64,000 bases of DNA from Spiroplasma sp. NBRC 100390. GTDB lineage: Bacteria; Bacillota_I; Bacilli_A; Mycoplasmatales; Mycoplasmataceae. The translations under genes were made by a program, and so were the position numbers. The stretch spans positions 434,001-498,000 of the forward strand of contig NZ_CP018022.1 of the NCBI RefSeq assembly GCF_001886495.1, given 5' to 3'. Numbering within the stretch: the first letter of the stretch is position 1; each line of letters starts with the position of its first letter. The notes under the pieces were generated by a model. That model did not search any database, was not told the origin of the DNA, and saw only the letters and a list, made by a program, of their open reading frames with translations. Shown in pieces: positions 40,586-56,551 of this stretch.

Positions 40586-42178
40586 ATGAAGAAAAAACAA
40601 AAAAAAGTTGAAAAATTATTACAAGAGCAAACCTTAACAACAAATTTATTAGACTTAAAGAAAGAAGTTTCTTTTCGTGGTTTAGTACCATTGTTATTAT
40701 TTGTTATGTTATTTATTTTAGTGGGAATTATTTTAGATATTTTTAAAAAAGAAATTTTTTCAAAAAACAATCCAATGGGGTTTTATTTAATATTTGCTCC
40801 AATTATTATTTTAATTCCAACGATTATTGGTTTTTTAATTATTAAAGGGAGTTTTACAACCAAATTAAATGCCTTTTTAAAAGGAAGTGCTGATCAGAAC
40901 ATTTTAATTATGGTTTTTATTTACTTATTATCTGGTTCATTTGCACAATTAATGAACACAATTGGTGCTTCTTCCGCAATTGCCTTTTTAGGGTTTAAGG
41001 TTATTCCCCCAGCAATTTTAGTTGGAGGTGTTTTTCTAATTAGTGCTGTTATTTCAACCGCAATGGGAACTAGCGTTGGAACAATTGTTGCATTTGGACC
41101 AATTGCGTTTGGAATGGCGTCGCAAGCAAATTTAAATTTAGCAATGATTGGTGGAGCACTATTATGTGGAGCAATGTTTGGTGATGATTTGTCAATTATA
41201 TCTGATACAGCAATTGCATCATGTCGAACACAAGATGTTCCGCCACAAAGTCGGTTTTTATTTAATTGAAAAATTCTCCTTTTTGCCGCAATTATTACCA
41301 TTATTCTTTTCTTTACGGTTACTTATGTCAAAGATGCAAAAGTAAATAGTGAAACATGAATTTGATGGCGAGCATTGTTAACAATTTTACCATTCTTAGT
41401 TGTATTGGTTGTTGCTCTATGTGGGGTTAATGTTTTTATTGTTTTAATTAGTGGTATTTTTTGTGCAATTATTGTTGGTTTTAGTTTAAGTCAATTTAAT
41501 CAATGGGTAACAGCAACTGGTGATTTAACATCCTCTTATTTACCAAGTTTAACACCAGCTCGTATGCTAAATGGTAATTTAAATCCAACTGGTCATTTAC
41601 TAAGTGGTTTAGATAAGTTTTTAGTAGCAACTGATGCGATTAAATCCGGAATGTTATCAATGGCAGAAATTGCCTTTTTAGCGCTTTTTACTGGTGGGTT
41701 AGCAGGTTTAAGCGAACTATCTGGGGGTCTGGAATGAGCAACAGCGAAAATTAATCAAAGAATTAAAGGCAAAAAAAGTGCTCAATTTGGGATTGCAACT
41801 TTAACAAGTGTTGCTGATATTGCTTTGGCTAATAATACTATTGCTATTATTGTTGTTGGACCAATGGTAAAAGAGATTCGTCAAAAATATGATTTAAATA
41901 AAAATAAGGTTGCTGCTTTTGTATCAATTTTTCCAGCTGTGTTTCAAGGTCTAATTCCATATGGGGCACAAATGTTAATTTTAGTTAGTATGGCAAATAA
42001 CTATGTTGGTGTTAATCAAATGACAATTTCCTTTCTTGATGTTTGAAAATATGCTTGATATTTATATTTACTATTTTTTTCAGCAATTATCTTTATTACC
42101 TTTAATCGTTTAGAACGCTATTTAACAGCATCATGATGAAAAGGAATAACTAAGATTTTTCGGAAAAAACAAGATTAA
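40586..42178 (+). CDS. NhaC-family Na+/H+ antiporter superfamily transporter
   Basis: A 530-aa permease with about 12 membrane spans and the two-repeat NhaC architecture. Signature region LCGAMFGDDLSIISDTAIAS (about 205-225) and second-half LALFTGGLAGLSELSGG, ADIALANNTIAIIVVGP and VFQGLIPYGAQ are typical. Members exchange Na+ for H+ or carry malate/lactate, and a MetT subgroup is predicted to take up methionine. Nine or so TGA Trp codons. ATG 40586 chosen over TTG 40577. The MMMCR leader upstream hints at methionine or cysteine transport. A terminator follows. Confidence 0.85.
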
Positions 42179-42207
42179 AATAACTATTGTTAAGTAGTTA
42201 TTTTTTT
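42177..42207 (+). terminator. Terminator after the NhaC-family gene
   Basis: AAAATAACT / AGTTATTTT stem then T residues. Confidence 0.75.
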
Positions 42208-42241
42208 ATGAAAAAAATATTAATATTTTTAGTAAAAACAC

Positions 42242-42269
42242 TTGCAAAAAAATATGGATTTTATATACT
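42242..42269 (+). promoter_or_regulatory. rRNA promoter P1
   Basis: TTGCAA (42242-42247) and TATACT (42264-42269), 16 bp apart. Confidence 0.6.
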
Positions 42270-42364
42270 TATAAAGGTGTCAGTTAGTAATACTTATTAT
42301 TAATGAAGAATGAATATTTTCACACAATATCGTAAAAAATTATTGCAAAAAAAGGTAAAAGTTA

Positions 42365-42393
42365 TTGACAATAATCAGTAATTTTTGTATGAT
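42365..42393 (+). promoter_or_regulatory. rRNA promoter P2
   Basis: TTGACA (42365-42370) and TATGAT (42388-42393), 17 bp apart; nearest to the 16S gene. Confidence 0.75.
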
Positions 42394-42423
42394 TTGAAAG
42401 GTGTTTTGTTGACACAAAAACGA

Positions 42424-42435
42424 TCTTTGAAAACT
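42424..42435 (+). promoter_or_regulatory. boxA antitermination site in the rRNA leader
   Basis: TCTTTGAAAACT, repeated in the 16S-23S spacer at 44141-44152, matches the NusB-NusE boxA type. Confidence 0.7.
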
Positions 42436-42511
42436 AAACATAACAACAACAAAGATAATCATTTAATCAATGAATATCCGTCATTAAAGCTAGGAACAAA
42501 ATCAAGATTTT

Positions 42512-44034
<1,523 letters not shown>

Positions 44035-44140
44035 TGGAGTTATTACTTTATAGTAATTTAATTAGTTTTAATGACCGTTATGTTTAGTTTTCAGAGGTTA
44101 GTTTCTCTGACAATAACAAGAAAAATGTTATTGAAATTGT

Positions 44141-44152
44141 TCTTTGAAAACT
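44141..44152 (+). promoter_or_regulatory. boxA in the 16S-23S spacer
   Basis: TCTTTGAAAACT, identical to the leader boxA. The spacer (44035-44310) contains no tRNA gene. Confidence 0.7.
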
Positions 44153-44310
44153 GGATAATAGACATCTAGTTATTTTAATCATATGATTAAAATAACAATA
44201 ATTCAAAATTTCTGTTATTTTTAAAAAAATAACTAAAATTTCACAGTTATATTTGTAAATGATTCTCAAAACTGATTTAAAATCAGGTCAAATAATTAAA
44301 TTAATAAAAC

Positions 44311-47222
<2,912 letters not shown>

Positions 47223-47293
47223 AAGCGAGAGCTTATTTACAAATTTTAGAATGTTTATTATCTAGTTTTGAGAGGATAATTCCACTCAAGTGA

Positions 47294-47400
<107 letters not shown>

Positions 47401-47401
47401 T

Positions 47402-47429
47402 AAAAAAGGCTTATTTAAAGCCTTTTTTT
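47402..47429 (+). terminator. Terminator of the rRNA operon
   Basis: AAAAAAGGCTT / AAGCCTTTTTTT stem-loop at the end of the 5S gene. Confidence 0.85.
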
Positions 47430-47450
47430 ATTTGATAAATTTGGCATTAA

Positions 47451-47481
47451 AAAATGCATTATTATTTTGAATAATGCATTG
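47451..47481 (-). terminator. Terminator of the GNAT gene
   Basis: On the minus strand, AATGCATTATT pairs with the downstream AATAATGCATT and is followed by TTTTTT; the stem includes the last codons of the gene. Confidence 0.7.
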
Positions 47482-48271
47482 TATAAACATTAAAATATAA
47501 CTTTTGAGTTTTAAAACCAAGTTTTTCATATAATGGTAGCCCATCGGGAGTGGCAACTAAACCAGCAGTTTGATAATTTGCTTGTTTTGCTTGGTTTAAT
47601 AAATGAATTAACATTTCCTTTGCATAACCTTGTTTTTGATGATTACTATGGGTTGCAATATCATCAATAATTGCTAATTCCGGTTCAAAGTATAAGTTTC
47701 CGGTTGAAACTGGAATGTTATTTTTTGTTAAAATTGTTAAGTAACTAATTTTTTGTACTTGATTTAATTCTCAAATTGATTGGTATTTTGCAAGGTCAAT
47801 TAGTGATAAATCAAAGGCATCATTAACAACTTTGACAACATCATGAACGGTTGTTTGTGATGTTACTTCCTGGAATTGTTCATCAGGGTTTTCACGATTA
47901 GGTGTGTTAAAAGTTGCTAAATCAATTAGCATTCCTAGTGCGGTTTCAAAGTGTTGTAAACCACTTTTTTCAAAAAATGATTTTTCAACTTGGTTATTGT
48001 CAACTGTAATCGTACATCAAGTAAAAGGGGTTTTATTAACGTGATATTGATCAATAATTTCACCTGCTTTAGCAAACTGGTCGGCAGTTGTTAAGTGAGA
48101 ACTAATAACAATATTTAAATTACTTTTTGATTCACGCGAATCAATGTGATGAAAGAAATTTTTATAATCAATTTCAATAAATTGATTTCCATCATCATGT
48201 TTTGGGTCGACCATATAATGAATAAAATTTGCTACTAACTTATTTAGTTTTTCATCGTTAAAATTTAACAT
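47462..48271 (-). CDS. GNAT-family N-acetyltransferase
   Basis: A 269-aa protein. The C-terminal GNAT domain has the acetyl-CoA motif DDIATHSNHQKQGYAKEMLI (motif A, Q-x-x-G-x-A) near residues 207-226 and ends KLGFKTQKLYFNVYTMHYS (motif B). The N-terminal half (1-130) is a possible second, degenerate acetyltransferase-like domain (LQHFETALGMLIDL). It modifies amines of unknown type. Two Trp are TGA. AAGAAGGAG precedes the ATG. Runs convergent with the rRNA operon. Confidence 0.82.
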
Positions 48272-48469
48272 AATTTATCTCCTTCTTACTAAGAATAATT
48301 TTATCATTTTTTACTTAATCAAAATATTTTTTTTAAAACTTTATTTTGTTAAAATGGGTATTTTTCTTTAATTTTTGTCATTTTTTGATATAATTGGAAT
48401 AGTCTATGTAAAAATATCAAGAAGTATTCTTATATAGGAACGAAACATAAAAAGATGAGGAGTTTATTT

Positions 48470-48943
48470 ATGGCAGTAAAAAAGAAAGTTGTTATGCAAG
48501 AAGAGTTACCAGTAGTTGATTTAATAAAACAAATTCTTGAAGAGGGAAAAGATTTAACTACTAAAACTGATGAAAAAGAAGCAAAAGAAAAAATAATCCG
48601 TGAAGAATGAATCAAAAGAAATAATGAAGCATCTATTGCGGCTGCAAAGAAATGAGAAGCAAAAATTGCTTTAGCAAAGCAAAAAGAAATTAAAGCTTCG
48701 GCAAAAATAAAAGATGTTGATAAAATTGAACAAGAACGAATTCATATATTAGAACAAAAACGCAAAGAAGAAATTGTAAAAAATAATGCATTATATGAAG
48801 AACGTGCTAAAAAACAAGTACGTTTAACAAATATTGCCCGAGTTAAAAGTGCAATGCGTGATCGAAAAGTGATTTTGTCAAAAGAATCATGAGAAAAAGA
48901 GTCACAAAAATGACAAAAATTATTAGATCAAGTTTCACGTTAA
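48470..48943 (+). CDS. Charged coiled-coil protein (hypothetical)
   Basis: A 157-aa protein almost wholly charged and helical from residue 30 to 157, e.g. KEAKEKIIREEW, SIAAAKKWEAKIALAKQ, DKIEQERIHILEQKRKEEI. Heptad-like spacing suggests one long coiled coil. GATGAGGAG is 8 nt before ATG, after a TATAAT at about 48389. Five TGA Trp. No family recognised; a structural or cytoskeleton-linked role is only inferred from the coiled coil. Confidence 0.7.
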
Positions 48944-48951
48944 TTAACAAC

Positions 48952-49587
48952 TTACACTGATATTTTATCAGTGTTTTTTTTCGAAAGTTTAACCTGGAAG
49001 TTATAATCTGTTTCATCTAAATAATTTAAAAAACTATGATTAAATAAAAATGGATATTTATTAGCAAAATAATAAATCATTTTAATAAAAGGAATTAAAG
49101 TGACAGTTGTTAAGACGGTTGATGATATTGCACAAATGGTATTATTAATTAACCAAAAAATTCAAACCCCAATTGCTTGTTTAATATCGCCTAAAATAAC
49201 TCAGTTATATAAAAGAATGGAAATTAAATATTGTAAGTAAATTAAAATAAAAACTAAAATTGGATATAAAAAATAATATTTAATAAAGCACCAACGCATG
49301 AAAAAAATAATTGTAACAATTAAATTTCAAGTAAAAAAAGTAAAAAAAACAAAAATAAAACCAAAACCAGAATAGTATAAGCAAATTAGAGCAGCATAAA
49401 CATTACAAATTATATAATTAAGATATCAACGGAAGTAAATTGCCCAAGTTGTTAGCATCAGATAGTCAAAGGTAATATAGTTTAATGATAGAACACTAAT
49501 TAAGCGAAAAACAAAAGCTAATGTTGCTAACATCACTGTGATTGTGATGATCATAATTGTTTCAAAACCATTATTTTTTTGTTTCAT
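48952..49587 (-). CDS. Polytopic membrane protein, ECF S-component-like in shape
   Basis: A 211-aa very hydrophobic protein with about five to six spans (TIMIITVTVMLATLAFVFRL, YIICNVYAALICLYYSGFGF, FIFVFFTFFTWNLIVTIIFF, LVFILIYLQYLISILLYNWV, TTVTLIPFIKMIYYF). The size and topology are like vitamin-uptake (ECF) S-components, but no signature is present, so this is a suggestion only. Four TGA Trp codons; AAGGAAGG precedes the ATG. It is monocistronic. Confidence 0.65.
48953..48984. terminator. Bidirectional terminator
   Basis: ACACTGATA / TATCAGTGT hairpin with a T run on the plus strand; it also contains the last codons of the converging membrane protein gene. Confidence 0.75.
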
Positions 49588-49733
49588 CGGGTTTCCTTCC
49601 TTTTTAATAAAATTATTATGCTTAATTTTATTTTGTCAGTAATTTTCATAAATAATTGTATCTTAATTTTATTAAAATACAAATTAATTGCGGGATTTAT
49701 TAAGGTTTTCAAGATAATAAAGATTTATCAAAT

Positions 49734-49860
49734 TATTTGTTGATACTTAAAACAATATTTGAATTCAATTGGTTGATAAACAACTTTTTGCTTTAATATG
49801 CTAAATTAAAGCAAATTTTTTGCTTTAATTTGTTGAATTATTTACAAATTATTTGATAAA
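49734..49860. repeat. 127-bp nested palindromic element, TTTATCAAATTA termini
   Basis: Outer arms TTTATCAAATTATTTGT (49734-49750) and ACAAATTATTTGATAAA (49844-49860) are exact reverse complements. Inside, AAATTAAAGCAAA (49803-) and TTTTGCTTTAATTT make a second hairpin. The ends match those of the 14011-14063 palindrome. It lies directly upstream of the T17 tract at 49886. Confidence 0.65.
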
Positions 49861-49885
49861 ATGATTTTATTTTTTACTTTTCTGC

Positions 49886-49902
49886 TTTTTTTTTTTTTTT
49901 TT
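49886..49902 (+). promoter_or_regulatory. T17 tract, candidate phase-variable promoter of the 49948 lipoprotein
   Basis: Exactly 17 T followed by GTTAAATTATTATTATAT, where TTAAAT (49904) or TATTAT (49910) could be the -10. The lipoprotein starts 45 bp downstream. Confidence 0.55.
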
Positions 49903-49947
49903 GTTAAATTATTATTATATATTTACGAAAGGAAAAAAAGAATATAT

Positions 49948-51477
49948 ATGAAGAAATTATTATCTATATTAGGTGTTTTGTCATTATCGAGTTTAGGAAT
50001 AAATTCAGTTATTGCTTGTAAAGGTCCTGAATCATCAACTCGTAAACAAACTTTTGATGATGAAAACCAAATTTCTGATGATGAAACCCAAATTTCTGAT
50101 GATGAAAACCAAGAACAGCCAGTAGACTTAAATGCGCCAGTAAGCGAAGCACAAGATGAAGATAAAATTAGTGATGCTGATAAAAAAGAATTAACTTTAC
50201 CAAAAAGAGATTTAAGATTTGATATTTCTCAATTAAATTTTGATGGTTCCTATCCTTTTCAAAATAATGAAATTAGTAATATTTGAAATTATAAATTTGA
50301 TGATGAGCTTGAAAATGAACTTAAAATAGAAATTAAGGATAAATTTTTAAGAAAATTATCAGGTAGAGCTAGTTATTTAAGGATTTCTGAATCTGATTAT
50401 AAAATTGAAAAGGTTAGTCAGATTGACAGTGAATTTTCGAAAGAATTTATCTTTTCAATTAAAGCAGAATCAACATCATTGCAAATAAAAGGGCAAATTA
50501 ATGAAATTAAAATTAATTTTAGGCAAAAGAGTTTTATTGATTTTATTAAATATCGATGAACTAAATGAGTTTTGCCCGTTGGAAATAATGAGCATGTTTC
50601 AGTAGATGAAGCAAGTACAATTGTTGCTGCTATGAAAGAAAAAATCGGTGTTCCTATTTTAGAGAAGGTAGGCTTTAACGAAAATCAACATTATGAAATA
50701 AAAAATCTTGATCAGATACAAGCGGGAGATTTATCAAGTGATATTATTTTAACTGTTGCTGGAAAACAAGGCAGTGTTTTAGAAAATTTACCATCAGTTG
50801 ACATTGTTTTAACTATTAGTGACAAAAGAGTTAATCTTAATAGATTTGAATATCTAGATGGTGAGTTAGCATACACTGGAATCAATAATTTGCGAGCTAT
50901 TAACCCAAGTAATATTACAGCTTTAGAAGCAGATTTTTTCTGTAAAGAACTTAAAAAAAGTATTCAGAATGCTATTGATAAGAGTTATCGATTAGGTGTT
51001 GATCCTGAATTTGATGTTGATTATACAATTCGTGGGCTTGAAAAAATTAAACCAGGAGCAGATTTAAGTGAAACATTTTGATTAGATGTTGTTGTTAAAC
51101 CAGAATCAAAACTATTATATGGAATGAGTGACCCTATTCGAGTACAAATTCAAAAAGAAACTAGAATCGATATTTCTGGTATTAAAGTTGGCCCATATAA
51201 TTGAAGTATTTCTAGTTGAGAGAAAAATAAAATTTGAGATGAGTTATCTGGAATTGAAAATATGAAAGCAGCTATTCGTAATTCAATTTCACAGAAGATT
51301 AGTAAAATTGCCCCAGTTGTGACGACACCTGACCAAAATTATAGAGTGATTGGACTTGGTAAGCTTAGTCGGCAAGATACTAGAGGTAAAAATATAACAA
51401 TAACAGTTGAAGCTCTCTCGTTAGTTTCAAAACATATCTATGGTAGTTTTAGTTTTAATGTAATTATAAAGAATTAA
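49948..51477 (+). CDS. Lipoprotein with acidic tandem repeat
   Basis: A 509-aa prolipoprotein with signal MKKLLSILGVLSLSSLGIN and lipobox VIAC (Cys about 24). Residues 35-60 hold an acidic tandem repeat (DDENQIS DDETQIS DDENQ) encoded by three 21-nt units. The body contains recurrent strands with a D-I-x-L-x-I pattern, e.g. DIVLTISDK, DVVVKPESK, NITITVEA. A T17 tract lies 46 bp upstream. AGGAAAAAAAG precedes ATG by about 10 nt; the longer in-frame ATG at 49861 would run through the T17 and is rejected. Six TGA Trp. No known domain. Confidence 0.75.
50056..50115 (+). repeat. 21-nt tandem repeat, about 2.8 units
   Basis: Units of GATGATGAAAACCAAATTTC-type sequence at 50056, 50077 and 50098 encode the acidic DDENQIS repeat; copy number may vary between strains. 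Confidence 0.7.
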
Positions 51478-51488
51478 TTTATATTACT

Positions 51489-51518
51489 AAAAAATGCATT
51501 TCAACAATGCATTTTTTA
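51489..51518 (+). terminator. Terminator after the 49948 lipoprotein
   Basis: AAAAAATGCATT pairs with AATGCATTTTTT (51489-51500, 51506-51517). Confidence 0.85.
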
Positions 51519-51595
51519 ATTTTTATTAATAATTGAAGTAGGAAAACATCAACTAGATATTTGCAGTAATATTTTTTAACAGTTATTAAAACCAC

Positions 51596-51624
51596 TTTTT
51601 TTTTTTTTTTTTAAGTGCTACAAT
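51596..51624 (+). promoter_or_regulatory. T17 tract with TACAAT -10, promoter of the 51695 lipoprotein
   Basis: T17 at 51596-51612, then AAGTGC and TACAAT (51619-51624); start codon 71 bp downstream. Confidence 0.6.
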
Positions 51625-51694
51625 CATTAGTATAGAAAAATATGATAGAAACTTTACTACCCCATAAATATATTACATAAGGAGAATTTAATAA

Positions 51695-53301
51695 ATGAAA
51701 AAAATATTGAGTCTATTGGCAACATTAGGGATTGCTAATGTAGGTATTAGCACGATTATTGGTTGTAAATCATCAAATCCATCATCTGATGTTGAACAAG
51801 ATGATTTAGAATTACAAGTATCAAAAGATATTAAAATTTTAAATGATATTTCATTACAAGTTTCACAAGGAATTCAAAAATTTTTAACTGAAAAAAATAT
51901 TTTACTTTCAACAAATTATACTGGTAGTGATATTTTTAAAGAAGTCTCAAAAGATAGTCCCAATTATGATGTTATTAAGGAAGAGTATTTAAAGGACTAA
52001 AAAAATTATCAATTGAGTTACAAACGTTTATTGATAATTTAAATCGTGAAATTATTAATGATTATTCAAATTATTATATTGACAGTAAACCAATTGAGTT
52101 ATCTAATAATAAAATTTTTAAATTATCATACATTGATTTAGAATCTTTAAGTGGTCTTACAGGTGAAAGTCTTACCGATATTTTGGCAGCTAGATTAATT
52201 CATAGAATTTCTTATAAAGTTCAATATAAGACATATGATGCAAGTGTAACTTTAAATTTACAATTTATATTAACAAATGATAAAGTAAAAATGGAGCGAG
52301 CATTATCAGGAATAATTTCTAAAATATCAACCGTAGTAACAAATTTTTTAATTAACAATAAATTAATTGGCATTGATAAAAACCCTGAATTTATTGAATT
52401 ATTTAATAATTTTGATACTAATTATAGTCTTTATCATAAAAGATTAGATGATATATTTCAAAATATTTTAACAAAGGAATTAAAAAATAATTCCGATACT
52501 GTTCAAATTTTAGATAATCTTACATATGTGAATGATCAAACAATTGTTAATTTAATAACCGGGAGTGCATCAAATGTAAGGGACATAAATGCACAAACTG
52601 TTGGAACAATGGGGGCATGAAATCACACAACCTGATCATCATGAACTGGTGGCGAAGGTCATATTAGTGCTCTTAACCCTGAAGATTTTATTAAAATGTT
52701 TCGTAAAAATGTTAAAATGTTTGATGGAGTTAAAGAATCTGATAATTTATATTTAGGAAATTTTAATTTTAATTTATCAGCAATATTAATTGCTGGTGTT
52801 CCATTATCAGGATTAGTTGCGTCATCTAATGACATTCCAGTTCAAGTTACTTTATATGTAAGTGCTGATGGTTTACATCAAAAACTTTTAAATTATGCCA
52901 ATATTATAATAGCTTTTTATAAATATTTTGAAATTGAATCAGCGGGTTATTATAAATTTAATACAATAAAAATTTCCCAAGATGTATATAACAAAATCGT
53001 TAATGATGGTAAATTATTATGAGACAATGCAATAAAATATTTAAGAGATGATTTTAAAGTATCTAATTTTGCTAAAGATTTAGATGATATTAATTTATTT
53101 ACATTAGGTAATCGTGATAAGGTCCTTGGTACTGCTTATTTAACTGTAGCAAATTCAACTACTTTGCAAAATAAAACATTAAAAGAAGGTGGCCCGCGTT
53201 GAAGAATGGACTTTTTATTTGGTGATTTAACTTTTAATAATTCAATTTTTTATACACCATGGACAGCAACTTATTTTAAACTTTCATTTCAAATTAAATA
53301 A
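51695..53301 (+). pseudogene. Frameshifted lipoprotein of the 14164/60042 family
   Basis: Signal MKKILSLLATLGIANVGIST and lipobox IIGC (Cys about 24) open a frame that ends at TAA 51998 after LKD. A second frame, open from about 51978 to TAA 53299, carries the rest of the family (KLSIELQTFIDNL, NDYSNYYIDSKPIELS, FRKNVKMFDGVKES, SAILIAGVPLSGLV). Both frames overlap at 51978-51998, so one indel restores 530 aa. The region has GTATTTAAAGGACTAAAAAAA runs prone to slippage. It may be a phase-off or pseudogene state. A T17 promoter lies upstream. Confidence 0.75.
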
Positions 53302-53433
53302 GAAATGAACATTATTATTGATAATAGTTACTTTAATATTTAATAATGAAATAACAAAAGTTGTTTATAATTAGATTTTATTAAACTAAAAATCTAAATT
53401 ATTAAAAATAATTGTGACATAATTAAGGATAAC

Positions 53434-53470
53434 AATAAAGCGTTTAAAACACTAATAACGCTTTATTTTT
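53434..53470 (+). terminator. Terminator-like hairpin downstream of the 51695 pseudogene
   Basis: AATAAAGCGTT / AACGCTTTATT, 11-bp stem with a T run, about 135 bp after the stop. Confidence 0.65.
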
Positions 53471-53532
53471 TAGTGGTTTTAGGATATAATTATTATATAG
53501 ATTTTGGGGTTAATTAAAGTGGGTGCCAAATA

Positions 53533-55323
53533 ATGAAGAGCAATGACATTAAAATTTTAAAAATTAAACCAATTAAGCAAGGCCTTCTTAATAATCAGTA
53601 TCCTGATTATCAAGAGCCTTCTTTAATTACTAAGTCGCATTTTTTTGGTGGTGAAAATAGCCATTTTTTTAATAATGGTTTTTTTGCAACAAAACCATCT
53701 CTTCAAAAGCAAATGCTTGAACAAAATTATTCTTCTTCATTAACCCGATGTCGAGAATTAAATTTAAATCTTGATAACCCCGATGCATTAAGAGTGTTAC
53801 ATAATCAAGCAAAGATGTTGGAACAAGAAAAAACAAATTTTCATCAGCGGTTAGATAAAATTAAAGCAACATTTGATGAAAAAGCACCTTTTCATTATGA
53901 CAGTTATTTGCAAGAACCACCAGTAATAACCAAAAAGGTTGATTTAAATCATTTTAATGATAATCCAGACCATCGCCCTCTTAAAGATGATCGGATTAAT
54001 GTTGATCGTACATTGTTAAAAGCACAAGCACGTGCTATTGCACAAAAAATTGTACAAAAAACTGAGCAGGAATCACCTGATAAAACGACTGAAATAGTTG
54101 TTAAAAATGAAACTGTTTCAAAACCAAAATCAATTTTAGCAGCGCATTTTCCTAAGGTTACAACTATAAACCCAGCACCGAAAAAAGATGTCATTGTAAC
54201 ACAAAGCTATAATAATAAAACGCAAAAGCAACAAAATTCTTCTTGAGGAAAATCACAACCCTTTTTTGCTAATACAATAAATTTAGGTAAACAAGAACCA
54301 AAATTTGAGCAGACAAATACCTCTGAACAATCAACAGCTAAGCCAGAAGATAAGGGCATTAATTTAAAAGTTTCACTTGATCGTGCTTCACAGGTTTATG
54401 ATGAGACTGATGTTATGGAATGAGATATTACAAAACGTCCAAATTTAGGTCTTGATCACACTACTAATAAATATTATCATCAAGAGGAAACTCCTAAAAA
54501 GGAAGAAGATAAGGTAACTGATTTGTTGTTAGAGCAAAAAGATGATTCTGAAACATCACGAGCAATTGAAATTGATGAACCAGTAGGAAGTTATCGAATA
54601 AATAATTTTTATACTAGTTTATTTGATACTCCGTTGCCTGCTGCTAAATCAGTAAAACGAGCTGCAAATGTTAAAATTAAACGAATCCGCGGAAAGAAGC
54701 GAGACAAGCATGTTAATTCTAATGATGAAGAACTAACGCAAGAAAATAAAAAAAATACTGTTCAAGCAACAACATTTTTTAGTAATAGTTATAAAATTCA
54801 ACAACTCCCAAACGGACGGCAAAGAATTAGCAAAATTAGAAAAAACAATATTATTACTTGACGAAATCCAGTTATTTTAACGGCACGGATTATCGCTATT
54901 GTTGGTCTAATTCTTTTATGTAGTACTTTTTTAATATTTAATAATTGAATTAATAATTCATCATTGGATTTATATAATTTTATTACAACAACTTTTGGCA
55001 AATTTGATTTTATTCAAACTAACGAAGATTATCTTTTGAGTAACCGGTTGTTTATGATTATATTACTTAGTGTTTATGCTATTGTGATTATTTTACCATT
55101 TAGTGTTATTCCTAACTTTAAAATCCAATTGTATCTTTTTTTACCGCTTGGTTTATTATTTTTAGGAGCAATAATGGGAATCGCCTTGTATGGTTATTTT
55201 TATAAGAATAATAATTTTGTTTTAACAAGTAGTATTATGCAAATTGTTAGTTATAGTTTTTTAATATTAGCAAATATCCTGATGCTAATAGGAATTTTAT
55301 ACTTAAAACGTCAAAAAAGATAA
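53533..55323 (+). CDS. Large protein with disordered cytoplasmic part and C-terminal membrane domain
   Basis: A 596-aa protein. Residues 1-430 are low-complexity, rich in K, Q, E, N and P, with repeated PSL.TKS and KPKSIL patches, then a basic stretch (VKIKRIRGKKRDKH, about 376). The last 140 residues hold four membrane spans (ILTARIIAIVGLILLCSTFLI, LFMIILLSVYAIVIILPFSVI, YLFLPLGLLFLGAIMGIALYG, ILANILMLIGILYL). Two TGA Trp. Start ATG 53533 lacks a strong site (GGGTGCCAAATA). No recognised family; a tethered scaffold is a possible reading. Confidence 0.65.
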
Positions 55324-55324
55324 T

Positions 55325-55350
55325 ACTAAGTTTTTTAAACTTAGTGTTTT
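55325..55350 (+). terminator. Terminator after the 53533 gene
   Basis: ACTAAGTTT / AAACTTAGT stem-loop. Confidence 0.7.
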
Positions 55351-55402
55351 AATGTTAAAATAATATTGCTAATTATATTATTAATAAGGGAAGTGAATAT
55401 AA

Positions 55403-56536
<1,134 letters not shown>

Positions 56537-56551
56537 GAAAGGATTATTGTG

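Noticed and set aside
49861-49947. N-terminal extension of the 49948 lipoprotein from ATG 49861
   Set aside because: It would translate the T17 tract as a Phe run and place the signal peptide internally; the start with a ribosome site and lipobox is at 49948.
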